Part shown: positions 35,137 to 48,150 of the stretch, one piece after another
Position numbering within the stretch: the first letter of the stretch is position 1
Layout of the letters: each line of letters starts with the position of its first letter
DNA from: Malus domestica
Lineage: Eukaryota; Streptophyta; Magnoliopsida; Rosales; Rosaceae
Length of the DNA: 64,000 nt
Direction: 5' to 3'
NCBI RefSeq assembly: GCF_042453785.1
Contig: NC_091664.1
Location: 4,080,501-4,144,500 of the forward strand
Notes under the pieces: generated by a model
Told to the model about the DNA's origin: nothing
The model's database searches: none
Seen by the model: the letters and a program-made list of their open reading frames with translations, nothing else
Program-made: the position numbers and the translations under genes

Positions 35137-38100
35137 TCAGTTTTCCGACTGCCCGAAATATCTACCTGAAATCGTGGCAAGAATGTTCAGCATTACTGCC
35201 TCGTCGTCAAGTGTAGACTTTGCAGCTCGCAAGGCAGCGCACTTCCTAAGCAGACTCCGAAGAGAAGCGCTGGTATCAGCATCTAGTGGCATATCAACTA
35301 CCGCACAGAGTGCAAATAGCCACAGGCAATCATTCCTTGACAGAGTAGTCATGTCCTCTACCGCTTTTATGCGTTTTCTCAACATTGACACTCGAGCTAC
35401 AGAGTCCATTTTTAAGATCACCGACAACAAGGGGGTGTCGCTGGAACTTTGAGTCACACAAAGCTTGGGACTTGAGTTCTCGGCAGGAAGTGAGGCATTA
35501 TTTTCTGAATTAATTGACAAGGATGGCTGATCTGTGGAGCTCCCAACGATGGAACAGTCCTGAAGCCAGTTGAAGTCAACTTCCTTGGATTCTACATTAA
35601 GTAACTTTTCAAATTTTCCATGAAGAATAATGTTTGATTGGGGACCTCGAGACGTGCTTGCATGAGAACCCTCAAAACCAGACAGAGCCTGAAATTCAGA
35701 TAAAAGTATAAGTCAGAAAATGAAGTCAGCTCTCATTTAAGCAAAGGCATTACCTTGCCGCCTTATGATCCCTAGTTTATCAAACGTTCTCAAATCTTTT
35801 TCGATATAAATAAATTCAAGAAAGCTCGGCTCTTAGTTTTGGAAAAGAATGTTGAAAAAGAAAAAAGAATTGCCAACATGTACACCTTTCTTCCAGCTTT
35901 ATGATGCATTTCCTATTCTTCTGAAGAACACGACTAAAATAAAAATTGTCCTAATCAGCAGACATCACTAAAATGCATTCCCTACCCTCCACATTCATAA
36001 CGATTTTGGCTCCCGACTGAGTCTACCAAAACTAGAAACATCTTGTGGCAGAAAAACGGAGATATTTCAAAAATATTGAGCAAATTAATACAAAGAATGC
36101 AAAGAAGGGGGAAAAAGATTTCCATGCAAAAGGATTTCAACTGTTGTGATCAATAATAAGGGAAGTGAACTAAAAAAAGCAGAGCTGACCAACTTTTAAT
36201 CAATTTTCATGTTTACTATGCCAATAATTAGTTCTCGTATGGGAAGTGGACGAAGAAAAATTAGGAGGCGAACATACCAGCCTTAGCTCTGAAAATTCCG
36301 CAAGAAATGCATCCTCCCACTGTTTCAGGGGCATGAATTGTTCTGGACACTTGGCAATCTCAGGAATCTTGGGCATATAAGCACTCTGCTCCTTGTTAAA
36401 TTTACTTCTATCAACCTTGGCTATCTTCACTTTCGGAATTTGGGCAGCTTCCCACCTAAGAAAGAGAGACAAATACCATTAGTACAATTATCACTTTCAA
36501 ACTTACTCAGGATTACCACATGACTACCTAAGCACATCCCCTTATACATTGATCTAAGGACAATGGAATCAAATAAAAAAAAACATTCTGAGTCAAACAG
36601 GTTTCTCACAGAAGGAAAAAGTAATTAAACCAACCTATTAAATCTATTTAAAACATTTCAACAATTAGAACTCATAAGAAGCTGAGAGACAGAGAGCGAT
36701 TCAATAGTTTCATCTCCATCAAGTCTTTCTAATGTGTCAAAATTTTAGTTATAGAGGCTTCTTTATGGTTCAAATATCGCTTCAATGCATTTGATTAACA
36801 CATAGGCTCACCATATGACATGTTGACTTCGACCTCTACACAATTCCTGACAGCCAAACTTTAACAACTTTTGGCAAAAAGCTCTCAGTGGATGCACCGC
36901 ATTTCAGATGCTTTAGCTAATAGGTGATCTGGACTGAAGATATGGACCACTGATCTATGTTCTAACACTCTCGCTTAACCTTGGGCTCTCTAGTTATGAA
37001 ATTGAACATAAATACGAAGAGTGTTGCAGGGATTTAAACACAGAGATCTTCCACTCTAAGACCATGTGAGTTTTATTGGTTTGCAACTGTTTCTAAAATC
37101 TTAAGCTTGCCTACATAATGCAGAGAAGGAAACCTTGTTTGAATCTTCCTCCTCAATGGGGTGTATGTGCAAAAGAGATTCTGAATGTCTGAATCATTTA
37201 ATGCTTTATTGTCCAGCTGCGTATTTTTCGAGGATAACGCTGCTATGGGGGTACAGATTGAGTTGGCAAATCCCAGCTTATTATGCATTACTTTGTGAGA
37301 AGAATACTATTTTACGGAGGGGCAAAAAGGGCATGGTGATAGGAAGACGTGGTTCTGTAGTGGCAATATTTTGTTTGTTTGAATGGAGAGAAATAGAACT
37401 CTTGAGGGATGTGGACCGTTTGTGGGACACATTTGTTTCTGGACAACTGACGAGCTTCAACTTCCTCAGATTTCAAGGACTTTCATGCTATCTCATGTGT
37501 ATTAGTTGCCCTTTGTTTTCATTGGTTTTCTGTTTTGCTGTTCTTTAGTTGGGTGTAGTTTAAGGAACTCCTTGTCCCCTGTTTTGTAATTTCCTCATCT
37601 TTTCAATGACAATCTTTGTTTCTTATCAATGAAAATCTAAGTTTTTTTAAGATAGGCAACGGTCCTTTAATGGATGAAAAATGAATATGGTGACAAGGGT
37701 TGAAAGATGTAACATTAATCCCAAGGATGTACGATCCTTCAGTTGAATCAATAAAATTTGTATTAAGCATCAACGAAGAACATCACAGAAAAGAAGGCAA
37801 AGAATAAACAAAACCATACTGAGTTGATCAATATTATAGAGGACAAGAAAGCATGGTAGAAAAGATATTGCTTAAACGAATAAGGCCTTGTGGTTTACGA
37901 TGAATAAAAGGATTTAAGCAGGGAAACAATAGAACTGTTACCATGACTCCAGAAATCACTCCTAGAGAGAAACATATACTCGCTGAAAATTCTCAAAACG
38001 CAATCATGTCATAAAAAAAATTATCAATGACTCCAGAGTCCAGACATACGATTAACCTAAACATACATTGGACTAAAATTAACTCATGACTCCAGACACA

Positions 38101-41100
38101 CAATTATCCAAGATTCAGAGTGGTTCTAATGGTGCCCTTGGTAAACTTTTAAAGGCAGCTGCCACTTATGCCCATCAGAATATATATAACACAAGGAAAT
38201 CTGATCCTATGATTTTGTATCTTTTGCATGCCAGAAAGACTCCCAAAGACACAGTAATGTAGGATCTACTATAGAAATTATAACAATATGTTCGGACAAT
38301 AATCTCTGTTGTAACTAGTAATCCCAAGCAACCAATCACCCTTGGCAACCAATGTTCAACCCCTGGCGTATACACCATTTCCATTATCAACTTACACATG
38401 TACCAGGTTTGACCAACAGAAATTCATACCTCAATGTTATAAGACGCTTGTCTGTATCATTTCCTATAGCAGCAAGAAAAATTACTCCTATTACTCTTTT
38501 TCCCATATTTATTTTTACTCTTTTTCCTATATTTCTATTGGTTTTAAGGCCATGTTAAAGCCTACTTCCTGGAGGCAGTTAGCATTATCAATCAGGAACT
38601 GAGGGAAACAGGATTGGATAGACATGACCATACAATTATACCTGACACGCCTAAGATACTCAAGTCCATCTTCTGGTGAACCAGACTCAAAATTGGGTTC
38701 TCCATCAACTGCAAAGGCAGGTCTCTGAATGCTAGCATAATCTTCGTCACTGTCATAATCCTCAGTGCACTCTTTTTCTTGAAATGGGTGGCCGTCTTCA
38801 TCAGTAGCACTGTAACTGCAAAAAGGGTCCAGGGCACTTGCATCTTGAGTTTCATTATTCACCAAGTTTTCTAATTCAATGTCCACATTTTCCGAAAATG
38901 ATTCCCCTGAAAGTAATCACAAAAACCTTAGCAATCAAACAAATGTAGAAGCAACTGATTTGATCCAGACAAAAGAAGATGGGAACTTTTTATCTTTTAG
39001 TCTGACATCGGTAGAAGTAAAGGAAAACAGGTTCAAGAAACTCATTTCATTCAACTATGCAATCGAAGCAATTGTACTTCACATGGGATATCATTTTACT
39101 ACTGTTCATCTACAGAAAGAATTATGTACCAACATCTAACTATGTTTCACAAACTAGAAGACCAAAAGCAAGAATTTCCGTGTACAAGGACTGCATACAA
39201 GTAGTACACAGAACAACTCCCTATCAAGGACCTAAAGTCACAAAAGAAGAAACATATGTCGAGAAAGTGGACATCAAGTCATTTGCAGGTTGCTTTGGGC
39301 CATTCTTCAACGTACAAAGATATTCATTTGATTCCACCTTCCCCTTGAAGCAATGGCACCTGTGCACAACAGAAATTGAACCCATCAAATTGACACAATC
39401 AGAGCTAAGAAGAACAAGAAAAAAGGCATCCGAAGGAACTCAGAAGTTTCCACAAATGGACTACAAGAACGGAAGAAATTTTTTTTTGTGAAGTTTAAGA
39501 GCTGCACTCTTGAAAATAAAGGACTATGAGTGTAACCAGGAACAGAAAGACAAAGATTGAAAATTTCATGGGGAAAAAGAGAAAGGAAAAACTGTTCATA
39601 TGATCATATCCCTTGCCACTTATTGCCTCTGTGCCTACTAAACTCACCCAAGAAATAACAAAACGGCTAGCTTCCCTTAAAGGGTGAGTTTGTTTGACCT
39701 CTATCATTACATTGACAGATACCAAGGCAAGTAAGGTCACACCCAAACAACCCTTTAATGGTAAAAATGCCAACAGGCAGAATAAGCAGTTCAGTAAAAT
39801 GTTCACTTTATCACAAAGACATGCATTCATGAAGAATGCCTTGCTATAGCAAAACGAACTATATACATAAATTAAGAATGCTTTGCTGCGAAAACTCATT
39901 CTGTAAGGTTCTTCCAATGATATGCACTATAATTGAAATTTATAAACGAGTCATGCAAGGACGCGGAGTATAAGCTGCAAGGTTCTAATTACGAAAACAA
40001 CAAAACAAAACGATTCAATAACTATTTGCAGACCTCCATACTTAGTACAATTACTAGCACATATAAGTTACAAAAAAAATAATTTAAACACAGGCTCACA
40101 CTGAAAAATAATTAACTCATTAAACAAGTTACTAGTAGATAAAGTTTCTTACATCAAACAACAGAGTTTTAATAACAATTAGGACATAAATTAACAAAAG
40201 AAAGCATATCAAGCAACAGTACTTACCAAGAATACCAGGTCCCGCTTCCATCTTCTCAAAGCGTTTGCGATGCTCAAAGTTATTGTGGGTGTTCTTCTGT
40301 TGCTTAGCACTTGCCATATCATCATACTCCTTTGCCACGACTGGCCCAAGGCCACTGTATATATCCTTCCACAGTTTCTTCTGTTCCACCACATTGACAT
40401 ACCTCATGGCCTCCAACTCCTTCCTCGAGTAACTGATCTTGGTTCCTTTCCCTTTCTCAAAACTCAGGCTACTAGCTTCAACCAGACAATGCGCCACTTT
40501 TTCCTTTTCCCCCACATCGACAAACCGCATGGCCTCCAACTCCTTCCTCGAGTAAATGATCTTGGTTCCTTTCTCTTTCTCTAAACTCAGGCTACGAGCT
40601 TCAACCAGACGATTCGCCACCTTTTCCTTTCGCGCTGCAGCTCTTGCTTTTTTCCCATTCATTTCTTGCTTTGCATTCTTGTTTCCATTCCTCTGTGCAC
40701 AACCCAACTCCTTCCCACGGCCATTGCCAGGGAGTATCATCAATGCAGTATCATCAATTACTTCAATCTTGAAAGAACCAACAGACCCATCAGCAGCAGT
40801 TTTCACCTGCGCCTTCTCTGCAGGCGCAAGCATTGCTTCCACTTCCTCCAGTAATTGCTTCTTCTTCGCTTCCAGGGAGCTCTGAGATTCCGCTGCTTTT
40901 TCGAAAGACTCAGTTGCAGACTCCGTTTCTTGCATCAACTTTTGAATGCCAGAGAAACCCACTTCGCCTTCACCCTTCTTCTCATCATCCAGAGTCTTTG
41001 CAGTCTCAGTTGTCACGAATTCACCATCAGAAACAAGACCCACCTCGCAATTTCCCATGAAATCTTGGGCAACTCCATCAGATGCAGGAAACCCAGAAAC

Positions 41101-41412
41101 GAAACCCAAAGATACGAGCTTTTCATTCGCAGAATTGGGAATTTCTTGAAGTTCTTCAAGATGGGTCTCAGAGACTTGGCCGTGAGGTGAACTCTTGTCC
41201 TTCTTGGAGGACTCGGAGACCAAACAAGGAGAGCTCTTTTCGATGAAGTCTGCGTCTTGTTTCAGAGGAGAAACGATCTCAAACGAGTGGCTATCTTGTT
41301 CTGGAATTGCAGACGGAGAATCAGAGCGTTGCGGGAGAGTTTGGGTTTCTTCGGAATCTTTGATTGTTCGCTTGAAGCCGACGCATGTATCAGAATCCAT
41401 ATCATCTGCCAT
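35137..41412 (-). CDS. GEMIN2: Gemin2 / SMN-interacting protein 1 homologue
   Basis: Gemin2 is the SMN-complex subunit that holds Sm proteins during spliceosomal snRNP assembly. Four exons: 41412-40227, 38906-38642, 36455-36278 and 35688-35137 (TAA... stop at 35139-35137), 726 residues, phases consistent. The first exon (395 codons) encodes an acidic, low-complexity plant-type extension with SRKELEAMR repeats and YSGLGPVVAKEYDDM. The conserved Gemin2 fold follows: FAVDGEPNFESGSPEDGLEY, LRRVRWEAAQIPKVK, MPKIPEIAKCPEQFMP and KQWEDAFLAEFSELRL, then a helical C-terminus (MLRKRIKAVEDMTTLSRNDC, LWLFALCAVVDMPLDADTSA). The protein is longer than animal Gemin2 (about 280 residues) because of exon 1, which also contains a 41-residue tandem duplication. 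The ATG is the first of an open exon just behind a GA-rich leader. Confidence 0.92.
37120..37660 (+). mobile_element. L1-type LINE remnant (zf-RVT C-terminal fragment)
   Basis: A plus-strand frame at 37135-37548 contains CKRDSECLNHLMLYCPAA, the Cys/His motif of the reverse-transcriptase zinc-binding domain (C-x-x-x-x-E-x-x-x-H-L-x-x-x-C). It continues with RRGSVVAIFCLFEWREIELL and WDTFVSGQLTSFNFLRF, typical of the C-terminal end of plant L1 ORF2. It lies in Gemin2 intron 2 (36456-38641), antisense to the gene, and is a short 5'-truncated relic. Confidence 0.6.
40405..40650 (-). repeat. 123-bp in-frame tandem duplication inside Gemin2 exon 1
   Basis: The plus-strand word catggcctccaactccttcc occurs at 40405 and 40528, 123 bp (41 codons) apart. 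The two protein copies are EKVANRLVEARSLSLEKEKG..SRKELEAMRFVDVGEK and EKVAHCLVEASSLSFEKGKG..SRKELEAMRYVNVVEQ. Reading frame is kept and the copies have diverged at several residues. Confidence 0.9.
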
Positions 41413-43839
41413 AGCTTTGGGGACAGAGAGAAATGGACAGAGAAGGGGAGAAGAGAGTAGCTTTGGGGACGAAGAGAGATGGAGAGAGAGAGAGAGAGTC
41501 TGTTAAAAGGTTCGTTTCTGAGGAGCGATGAAGTATGTAATGCTCCTGGACATTTTCTCTTTCTCGAAAAAGGGTTTAGGGTTTAGCGGCAACTCAACCC
41601 AGACCCAACCCAAGCCCAAGCCCAATTCATTATGAATTATTCAGACTTCGTATTTTATATTTTTACATTTAGGTTTTTTTTTTTTTAAACAATTTAACTC
41701 TTTCATATTTACTAATCTGTTTAATGACCATTGCGTTTTCAGTTTTAAAAACACTCAAGTTGGGGATGAATTTAATCTTCGTATTTTAGATTACAATTTA
41801 TTCTTTTAGTTTACTAAAGGTACTTGGCGTTCCAATTCAGTCCCAAACATGCACTTTTCAGACTGAGAAAGCAAAACTGCTTGACGTTACTTATCAAAAC
41901 TCATTAAAGCTCGATTCGCATCATTATGCTCGATAAAAGGAAAAAAAATTTCCAAAGGTAGAATTTATTAAATTCATAGTCAAATAGAAACATTTACAAC
42001 CTCATCTATTATGTTAAACAAAAACTCAGGCTTAAAGAATCCCACAAGAAGGAATTAGAGAAGGTCTAATAGAAAAATATTAGAAGGGGAAAATACTTCG
42101 AAGATGAACTTATTCTCATGCAACAGTCAGGAATCTTATTTCTTTCAATTTTTTATTTTTTTTTTGTTTTTTGGTTTTTCGTTATTTATTTGAAGCAACT
42201 TTTTCTTCCATAGTGCGAAGCAATGAGAGGTCTAAAAATTAATAGTTAGATTTTGCATATAGGAATTTAATGGATCTTTAAAGGTTAAATCTTGCATAAA
42301 ACTCATACTATTGAAGGGTACATACCATTGTAACACAACAACAAAAAAAACAAGTACAAAAAAGCAAGCGAAAGCTAAAAGATCGTCAATTATAAGCATC
42401 TGTCATCGGCCATGTTTGGCGAAGATACCATGGCAACCGTACTAGCGTTCAGAAGAAGAAAAAAAAACTTAAGGAAGAAGTAGCAATCGAAAGAGTGGGA
42501 AAGTTTGGTGTAACCAAATTTCATTCATTTTCTATTGATGACGTAATAATTACAACTGGGAGTACTTATATATAATAACCAATGACATAATGACAGTTGG
42601 CAGAATCCTAGACACTCGTCAACTCTATAAGAGAAGTCATTTTCATGCTTTGGGCAGCTTCTAATAAATTAATTATATGGTTGTTTCTCTTTTCCTTAAT
42701 TATTTTCAATTTTATATGTCAAGGAATCACTAGTCAATGCACCTCTCACTCTAATTTATAGGGTTGACATTTGAACTTAATATAAAATCTTCAATGCAAA
42801 CGTGTCTTCTGTTATTAGAAACTAGCATTTACCTACATATTTTGTGTGTACGAACATATTTTTTTAGAAAATGAGAAGAAGAGAGGGAGAGAGAGAGAGA
42901 GAGACCGTGGAGGGGGGTGCGAGGTTTTTGTTTTTGGTTTTTTTTTTAATTTAATTTAATTTTTTTTATTGGAGGTATTTTAACATTACCTGTAGGTGAG
43001 GTTTTAATAAAAAACAGTAAAATTTGAACCTGTGAAATTACATTATTGCCCATCATTTTTTTGTGTGATAGAAGACTAATTTGTCTTTTCACTCTCTTTT
43101 GGTTGACAAAGAAGGTTTTATTAATTAGTAGATATTAGGGTTCATTCAAAATTGGAACTTGTAAAATCAATAATTCAAGTTCATAGAGGCATGCGAGTGA
43201 GCAACAAAGAATCTCTAACCTTTGATAAGAGAGAATTATCAATATAATTGGAAAATCTATGGTTTCGATAATGATTTGGGAAGGTGTTTCTAACCATCTC
43301 AAGTGAATCATATGAACTAGACACAGTATTAAATTAGACAAAGATCGTACTGCATTGGAATTCTGACCGATCGCCGGAGAAGAAACGATTGCTTGACAGT
43401 AATTTACACTTGGGGTACTTTTGAATGGCAGTTTTTTGTGCCACCGGTGGCAAAGAAAAGTAACCTAAAACGTCCGGCTAGGTCGAGGCCGTGTGCACAA
43501 TCATATCCGCCCTATATTACATTTTCCGTTGCAAAACATACGCTGTGATAGCTCATTAAGATTACAGAAGTCAAAGAAAGCAAACAATATTCAGTGAAAA
43601 ATATATCCACCTCACAATCCAACCCCCAAGTCAATTCATGGCGAAAAAATTAGACATACAGCACTCAGCAATGACATGAAACTGGCCAAACCAATCCTAC
43701 ACATCCAATCTCATATATGAAATGTAAAAAAATGAAACTATATATAATGTTTACGATGAAATCAGCGGGAGGCAGTTGAAAGCAGAGTGTTTCAAGGACG
43801 CAGAAATTCCAGCACAAGGAAAGACTGAGGCCCTTGCCT
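41413..43839. other. Intergenic between Gemin2 promoter and PTI1 3' end
   Basis: GA/CT microsatellites at about 41478-41500 (Gemin2 leader) and 42878-42903. Otherwise AT-rich with no recognised gene or element. Sequence just above 41412 to about 41600 is the Gemin2 5' UTR and promoter. Confidence 0.4.
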
Positions 43840-46518
43840 TCAAGACTCCGGAGCTGCTGCTGGTGGCTTCAGAAGCGGTTGAAGAGCCTTCACAACAATG
43901 CTCATATTTGGCCGGAATTCAGATTCATATTGCACACACAGTGCTGCAACGGCTGCCAGCTGCATCAACAAAACAACAAAACATAAAAAGCCCAAAAAAA
44001 GTGAGTACACCACTGATGGTTTAAACGTGCACAAATGCATAGGGGCAGGCAGGTGGAGTGTGCGTATGGTTGTGGGGAACGTGTGTGTTCAGAGAGAGAG
44101 AGACAGTTTGTGTGTGTAGGTGTATATGGTTGTGGGGATGTGTGTGTAGAGAAGGATACAGAGAGCTGTTCAGAGAGAGAGAGAGAGAGAGACCTTCGCG
44201 ACCCCCTTAGCAGGATAATCCTTTAGCTTTGGATCAACACATTGTTTAACTTTGTCTTCGCTCAATCTTGGAGTAGCCTAAAGAAAAGCACGGTAAATGT
44301 CAGGTAAAATTAAGTCCAACAGAGAATTGGTAGATCAGTTGTTCGAAGAAAAGCAAGTATATAGATTCACCCAAGTAACAAGACTCTGCTGTCCACGAGG
44401 CATTGTATGATCAACAGGTTTCCTCCCGGTCAGAAGTTCTAGTAGAACCACTCCAAAGCTGTACACATCACTCTTCTGTGTCAATTGGCCTGTCATTGCA
44501 TACCTGCAGAATAGTTTTGCAAATTCAAATTAATTTTGATCTATAAACTAATTACACTCCTCAAAGACAGAAGAAAACTGAAGTAATTGATACAGGGATG
44601 ATTCGGAATAGGATACATTAAGAAAGGTGCTTCTAGAAGAGAAAAAAAGCTTCACAATTCCTCTTTAAAAATATGTACAGCGATCAGACTAGTTGACATC
44701 ATAAATGTAATATATTCAACTACTTAAACTACTCTTCAATAATAACATGATCCATTGACAGCAACTATCATCATATGCATTTGAGTCATGGACATGTGTT
44801 TACCATGTCTGGATCTGGCACAGTTCCAGTTGAATACAATCCCAATTGTCACTTATTATGGCGACAAAGGAAAGGATATCTGAATAGTTCTAATTTCATC
44901 TCTGAATAGCACTTTCCTTTTCTTTAATTAAAATTGATTTCTTCTCAGGAAAAAAAGAAACTGATAAAATCATATTAAGAGGAAGGCATGCTTTCAGAAA
45001 AAAGTGAAGTAGCAGTTGACCAAACTAAAATGCACTCAAAAAAACATGCTGTGAAAACTTGGAACCAAACACTGAAACAACAAACCCAACAAAAGGAAAA
45101 AACAAGGGACCATAAATTATATGAAAATAACCATATAAATGTAGAATGTTCCAGAGCCATACTCTGGGGCATGATAACCAAATGTTCCCAAAACTCGAGT
45201 AGAATGAAGACGAGCAGCCATATCAGGAGCCTGATTCGACAGATTAAAATCTGCTATCTTGGCTTTGAAATCTTCAAAGAGAAGCACGTTGCTAGATCTT
45301 ATATCTCTGTGTATGATAGCTGGTTGAACCTTCTCGTGTAAGTATTCCAACCCCCTAGCTGCCTCAACTGCAATTCTTACCCGCTGCATCCAGTCTAGTG
45401 TAGGACCAGGTTGAGCCCCCTGAACTCCCTTTCTACCTATAATTGCACTCACATTCATTAATGTATTCTAGTTTCTACAAGAAAAATTCAAATCAAGTGA
45501 AGATGAATTATAAATAAAAAAGGCAAGATGGTTTTACAAACCATGTAATATGTCATGTAGAGATCCCATGGTTGCAAACTCATAAGCCAGAACGCGCAGA
45601 TTTCCATCAACACAGTAACCAAGCAACTCAACAAGATTTTCGTGCTTCAGTCTTGATACCATGGAAACCTGTAGCAAAATATGTCAAGATACAGTCAGAT
45701 ACAGTGAGAAACAAGAAGTCACATATCAAATAACTAAACTGAGATACAAATATACTTCAAATGATAGAGTTGCAGACAGACCTGGGTCAAAAACTCAACA
45801 TTTGTCTCAGGTTCAGATGCAACGTCAAGCTTCTTCACTGCCACAGCTTTACCATCGTTCAAGCTTGCATAATATACTCTCCCATATGAACCTTCACCAA
45901 TCAATGATTTGGATCCAAAATTGTCAGTCTTCTCTTTCAGCTCCTCCACAGATAATTGAGGCACTTCAATAGGTGGAGCAGCCTTCTGTACTTCAGATTT
46001 TACAGGAGCTGACACCTTAGATCCCTTTTGGTTCCCTAAACATGCACGAATAGATGAAGAAAAGTAAGTGAAAAGTTAACGGAAACCCAAAAAACAGATA
46101 TTTTTTTTTAACGAACCCAAAAAACAGATATGGATCGTGGTAGAAATGCATGATGGCAAAGGTCATACAGTAAACGTGGCAATGGAATATAAACATTTTC
46201 AAGAAATGTACGTTGTCACTGTGGCATAATGGCAGTTGCCTAGTGGAAGCGAAGAGTAAATTAAGAAAATGACATCCCGGGGATTTAACTTGAACTCAAA
46301 ATTTAGAACTTTAACAATGATTCTAAAATCACTAGAAACTTCAAGAACTAAAACCGTAGGTTACAAAAATGATTTCCTTTTCTCAATTACATGCAAATCT
46401 GCTTAAGGAAAGTCAAAAACGTACCATCTCCATAGTGATTTGGGCTCTTCAGGCGTTCATTTTCGTTTGATGGATAAGACTCTTCGACGTGACAAGCACA
46501 ACAGAGCCACCTGCGCAT
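43840..46518 (-). CDS. PTI1-like receptor-like cytoplasmic kinase (RLCK VIII)
   Basis: Ser/Thr kinase of the Pti1 family, acting near the plasma membrane downstream of AGC kinases such as OXI1 in stress and defence signalling. Seven exons: 46518-46425, 46035-45782, 45668-45542, 45436-45163, 44503-44371, 44277-44194 and 43959-43840 (TGA), 361 residues, the normal family length. The N-terminus [14 protein letters not shown] has cysteines suited to S-acylation. Kinase motifs: glycine loop [10 protein letters not shown] (about 78-87), VAVKK lysine (about 99), HRDIRSSN catalytic loop, DFN in place of [19 protein letters not shown] activation segment and [17 protein letters not shown]. The C-terminal lobe ends [18 protein letters not shown]. 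The MRRW start matches family N-termini, but the reading frame stays open upstream to the splice acceptor at 46602. Confidence 0.94.
44170..44192. repeat. (GA)n microsatellite and nearby GT-rich tract
   Basis: A GA run lies directly beside the PTI1 exon 6 donor (exon ends at 44194). A GT-rich minisatellite-like stretch (tgtgtgtaggtgtatatggttgtgg, 44108-44150) lies in the same intron. Confidence 0.7.
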
Positions 46519-48150
46519 CCTGACTTTCTTCCTCAAATACAAATCGTCTTCAGCACTTGTATTCTCTAATCGTACAAACCAACCTGGGGGAGGAGCATGC
46601 GCCTGTTGTGCCACAATGATATGAGTGGATTCAGCATCATCACATAGTAATTAAAATCTAAAAGGAGCAAAAGCTTTGATAATTGAACATTTCTGTCTGG
46701 TGCCGGCATCATAGTAAAGTGTTAAAGGAGAGATTACATCCTCTAAAGCAAAGATTATAAAGCAGTTCCAGCCATCTTAGGCTTTTGCTTATGGGTTTCT
46801 TTTCTTCATGTTTTAAAAAATGAGGAAATTTTAAGTTTATGAAGGACAATTAGGGGGTTGTATTCAATTGAGAATGTGAGAGATTTTAATGGATTTATAA
46901 ATCCATGAATTTTTATGGAGTTTAATTGATTTGTAGAGATTCCATATAAAATTTTGATTCAATTCCCTCGAAATCTCATGGGAAGAGGTGAGATTTGTGA
47001 ATGCTTAAAATACACTACGAAATCTCTTCAATTCCCTCTAATTCCTCAACTTTCTCAAATTCTTTAAAATCAATTTCTAATTGAATACACCTGGAATGTT
47101 ATAAACTTCTTGAAAATCTTAATTGAATACAACTAGATTTATAAGGATTTTAATAAACTATTTTAAAATTCTAATTGAATACACCTAGAATTTCAGAGAA
47201 TCACTTAAAATCATGATTGAATACCCCTAGATTCATTAAAAGAATTAAAATCCCCTAAAATCCCAATTGAATACACCCCCCTTAATGCTTTTCAAAATAT
47301 CAAAAAAGTTATTTTCTTTCTTTTATCCAAAATTTATCAATTATTGAATTGCAGTGTTAATACCGGTTCAGCTAGTCTGAATGTACGATCAAACAATATA
47401 TAAACATTCAAAATATCCGCAATCAATTGAATTGAAAGAACATCAACAATCACGAGAATCGAAACCAATTCGTCTTTTAATTAAACACAAACCAACACAA
47501 TTGGGTATTGTACCTCCCCAAAAGATCATCAATCAAACAAAACAAAAGCGACCCACTATTCTTACCACTAAACCACGGGGACCGCAATCGGCAGCGTCCA
47601 TTAAGATTAAACACAAAATTCAAAATTTACAATCACCCCAAAATCAATCAATTGCAGAACACAAACAATAAACCCAGAAATGATTTGATCCCAATTCTCC
47701 AAATTAGCCAAAGATCCTCACAATTAACAAACCAATTCAAAACAAGAACAATTACAAAAAAGGAATTGAATTTAGATGCGGGATTTAGGAAATGGGGACA
47801 GGTCAAATTGGGGAATGAAAGTTTAGATTGGGAAAATAAAAAATTAGCACGGAGATCGAAACCGTACTTGCATGCAACAAAGAACAATGCCTTCAAGAGA
47901 AATTAAAAAATATATAAGGATGAAAACGACTACCTCTTGCTTCGGTCTCTCTCTCTCCCTCTGCGCCTCTCTCTCTCTTTCTTCTGCGCTTCTCTCTCTC
48001 TCTTCTGTCTCTTTTTAGGGTTTGTGAAGGTAAAGCGACAGGTAGGATTTGAAAGGGGGCTTCGGCTGTTGCTTTTTGGGAGGGGAGAGAGAGAGACTTG
48101 AGAGGTTGGGTTTGTTTTAGAGAGAGAAAGAGACAGATAAATAGGAAAAA
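46519..48150 (-). promoter_or_regulatory. PTI1 5' UTR: leader exon, 1.3-kb leader intron
   Basis: The acceptor caacag|gcg places the second-exon start at 46602. The best donor is gcaagag|gtagtc after 47934, so the leader intron is about 46603-47933 and the first exon is the GA-rich minus-strand stretch about 47934-48150. The intron carries a MITE. Frames through the GA-rich leader (47893-48210) are low-complexity artefacts. Confidence 0.5.
46853..47281. mobile_element. Tourist-like MITE, 429 bp, TTA target duplication
   Basis: The left end gggggttgtattcaattgag and the right end, read on the minus strand, ggggggtgtattcaattggg form TIRs. TTA is duplicated at 46850-46852 and 47282-47284. The interior repeats the word attgaatacacct and has no ORF. 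It lies in the PTI1 leader intron. It differs in TIR sequence from the MITE at 25.4 kb. Confidence 0.8.

Noticed and set aside
37135-37548. Independent gene in Gemin2 intron 2
   Set aside because: The zf-RVT motif shows it is a LINE relic without the upstream reverse transcriptase.
39057-39491. 144-codon plus-strand frame in Gemin2 intron 1
   Set aside because: No motif, lies in an intron on the opposite strand, and has no supporting splice structure.
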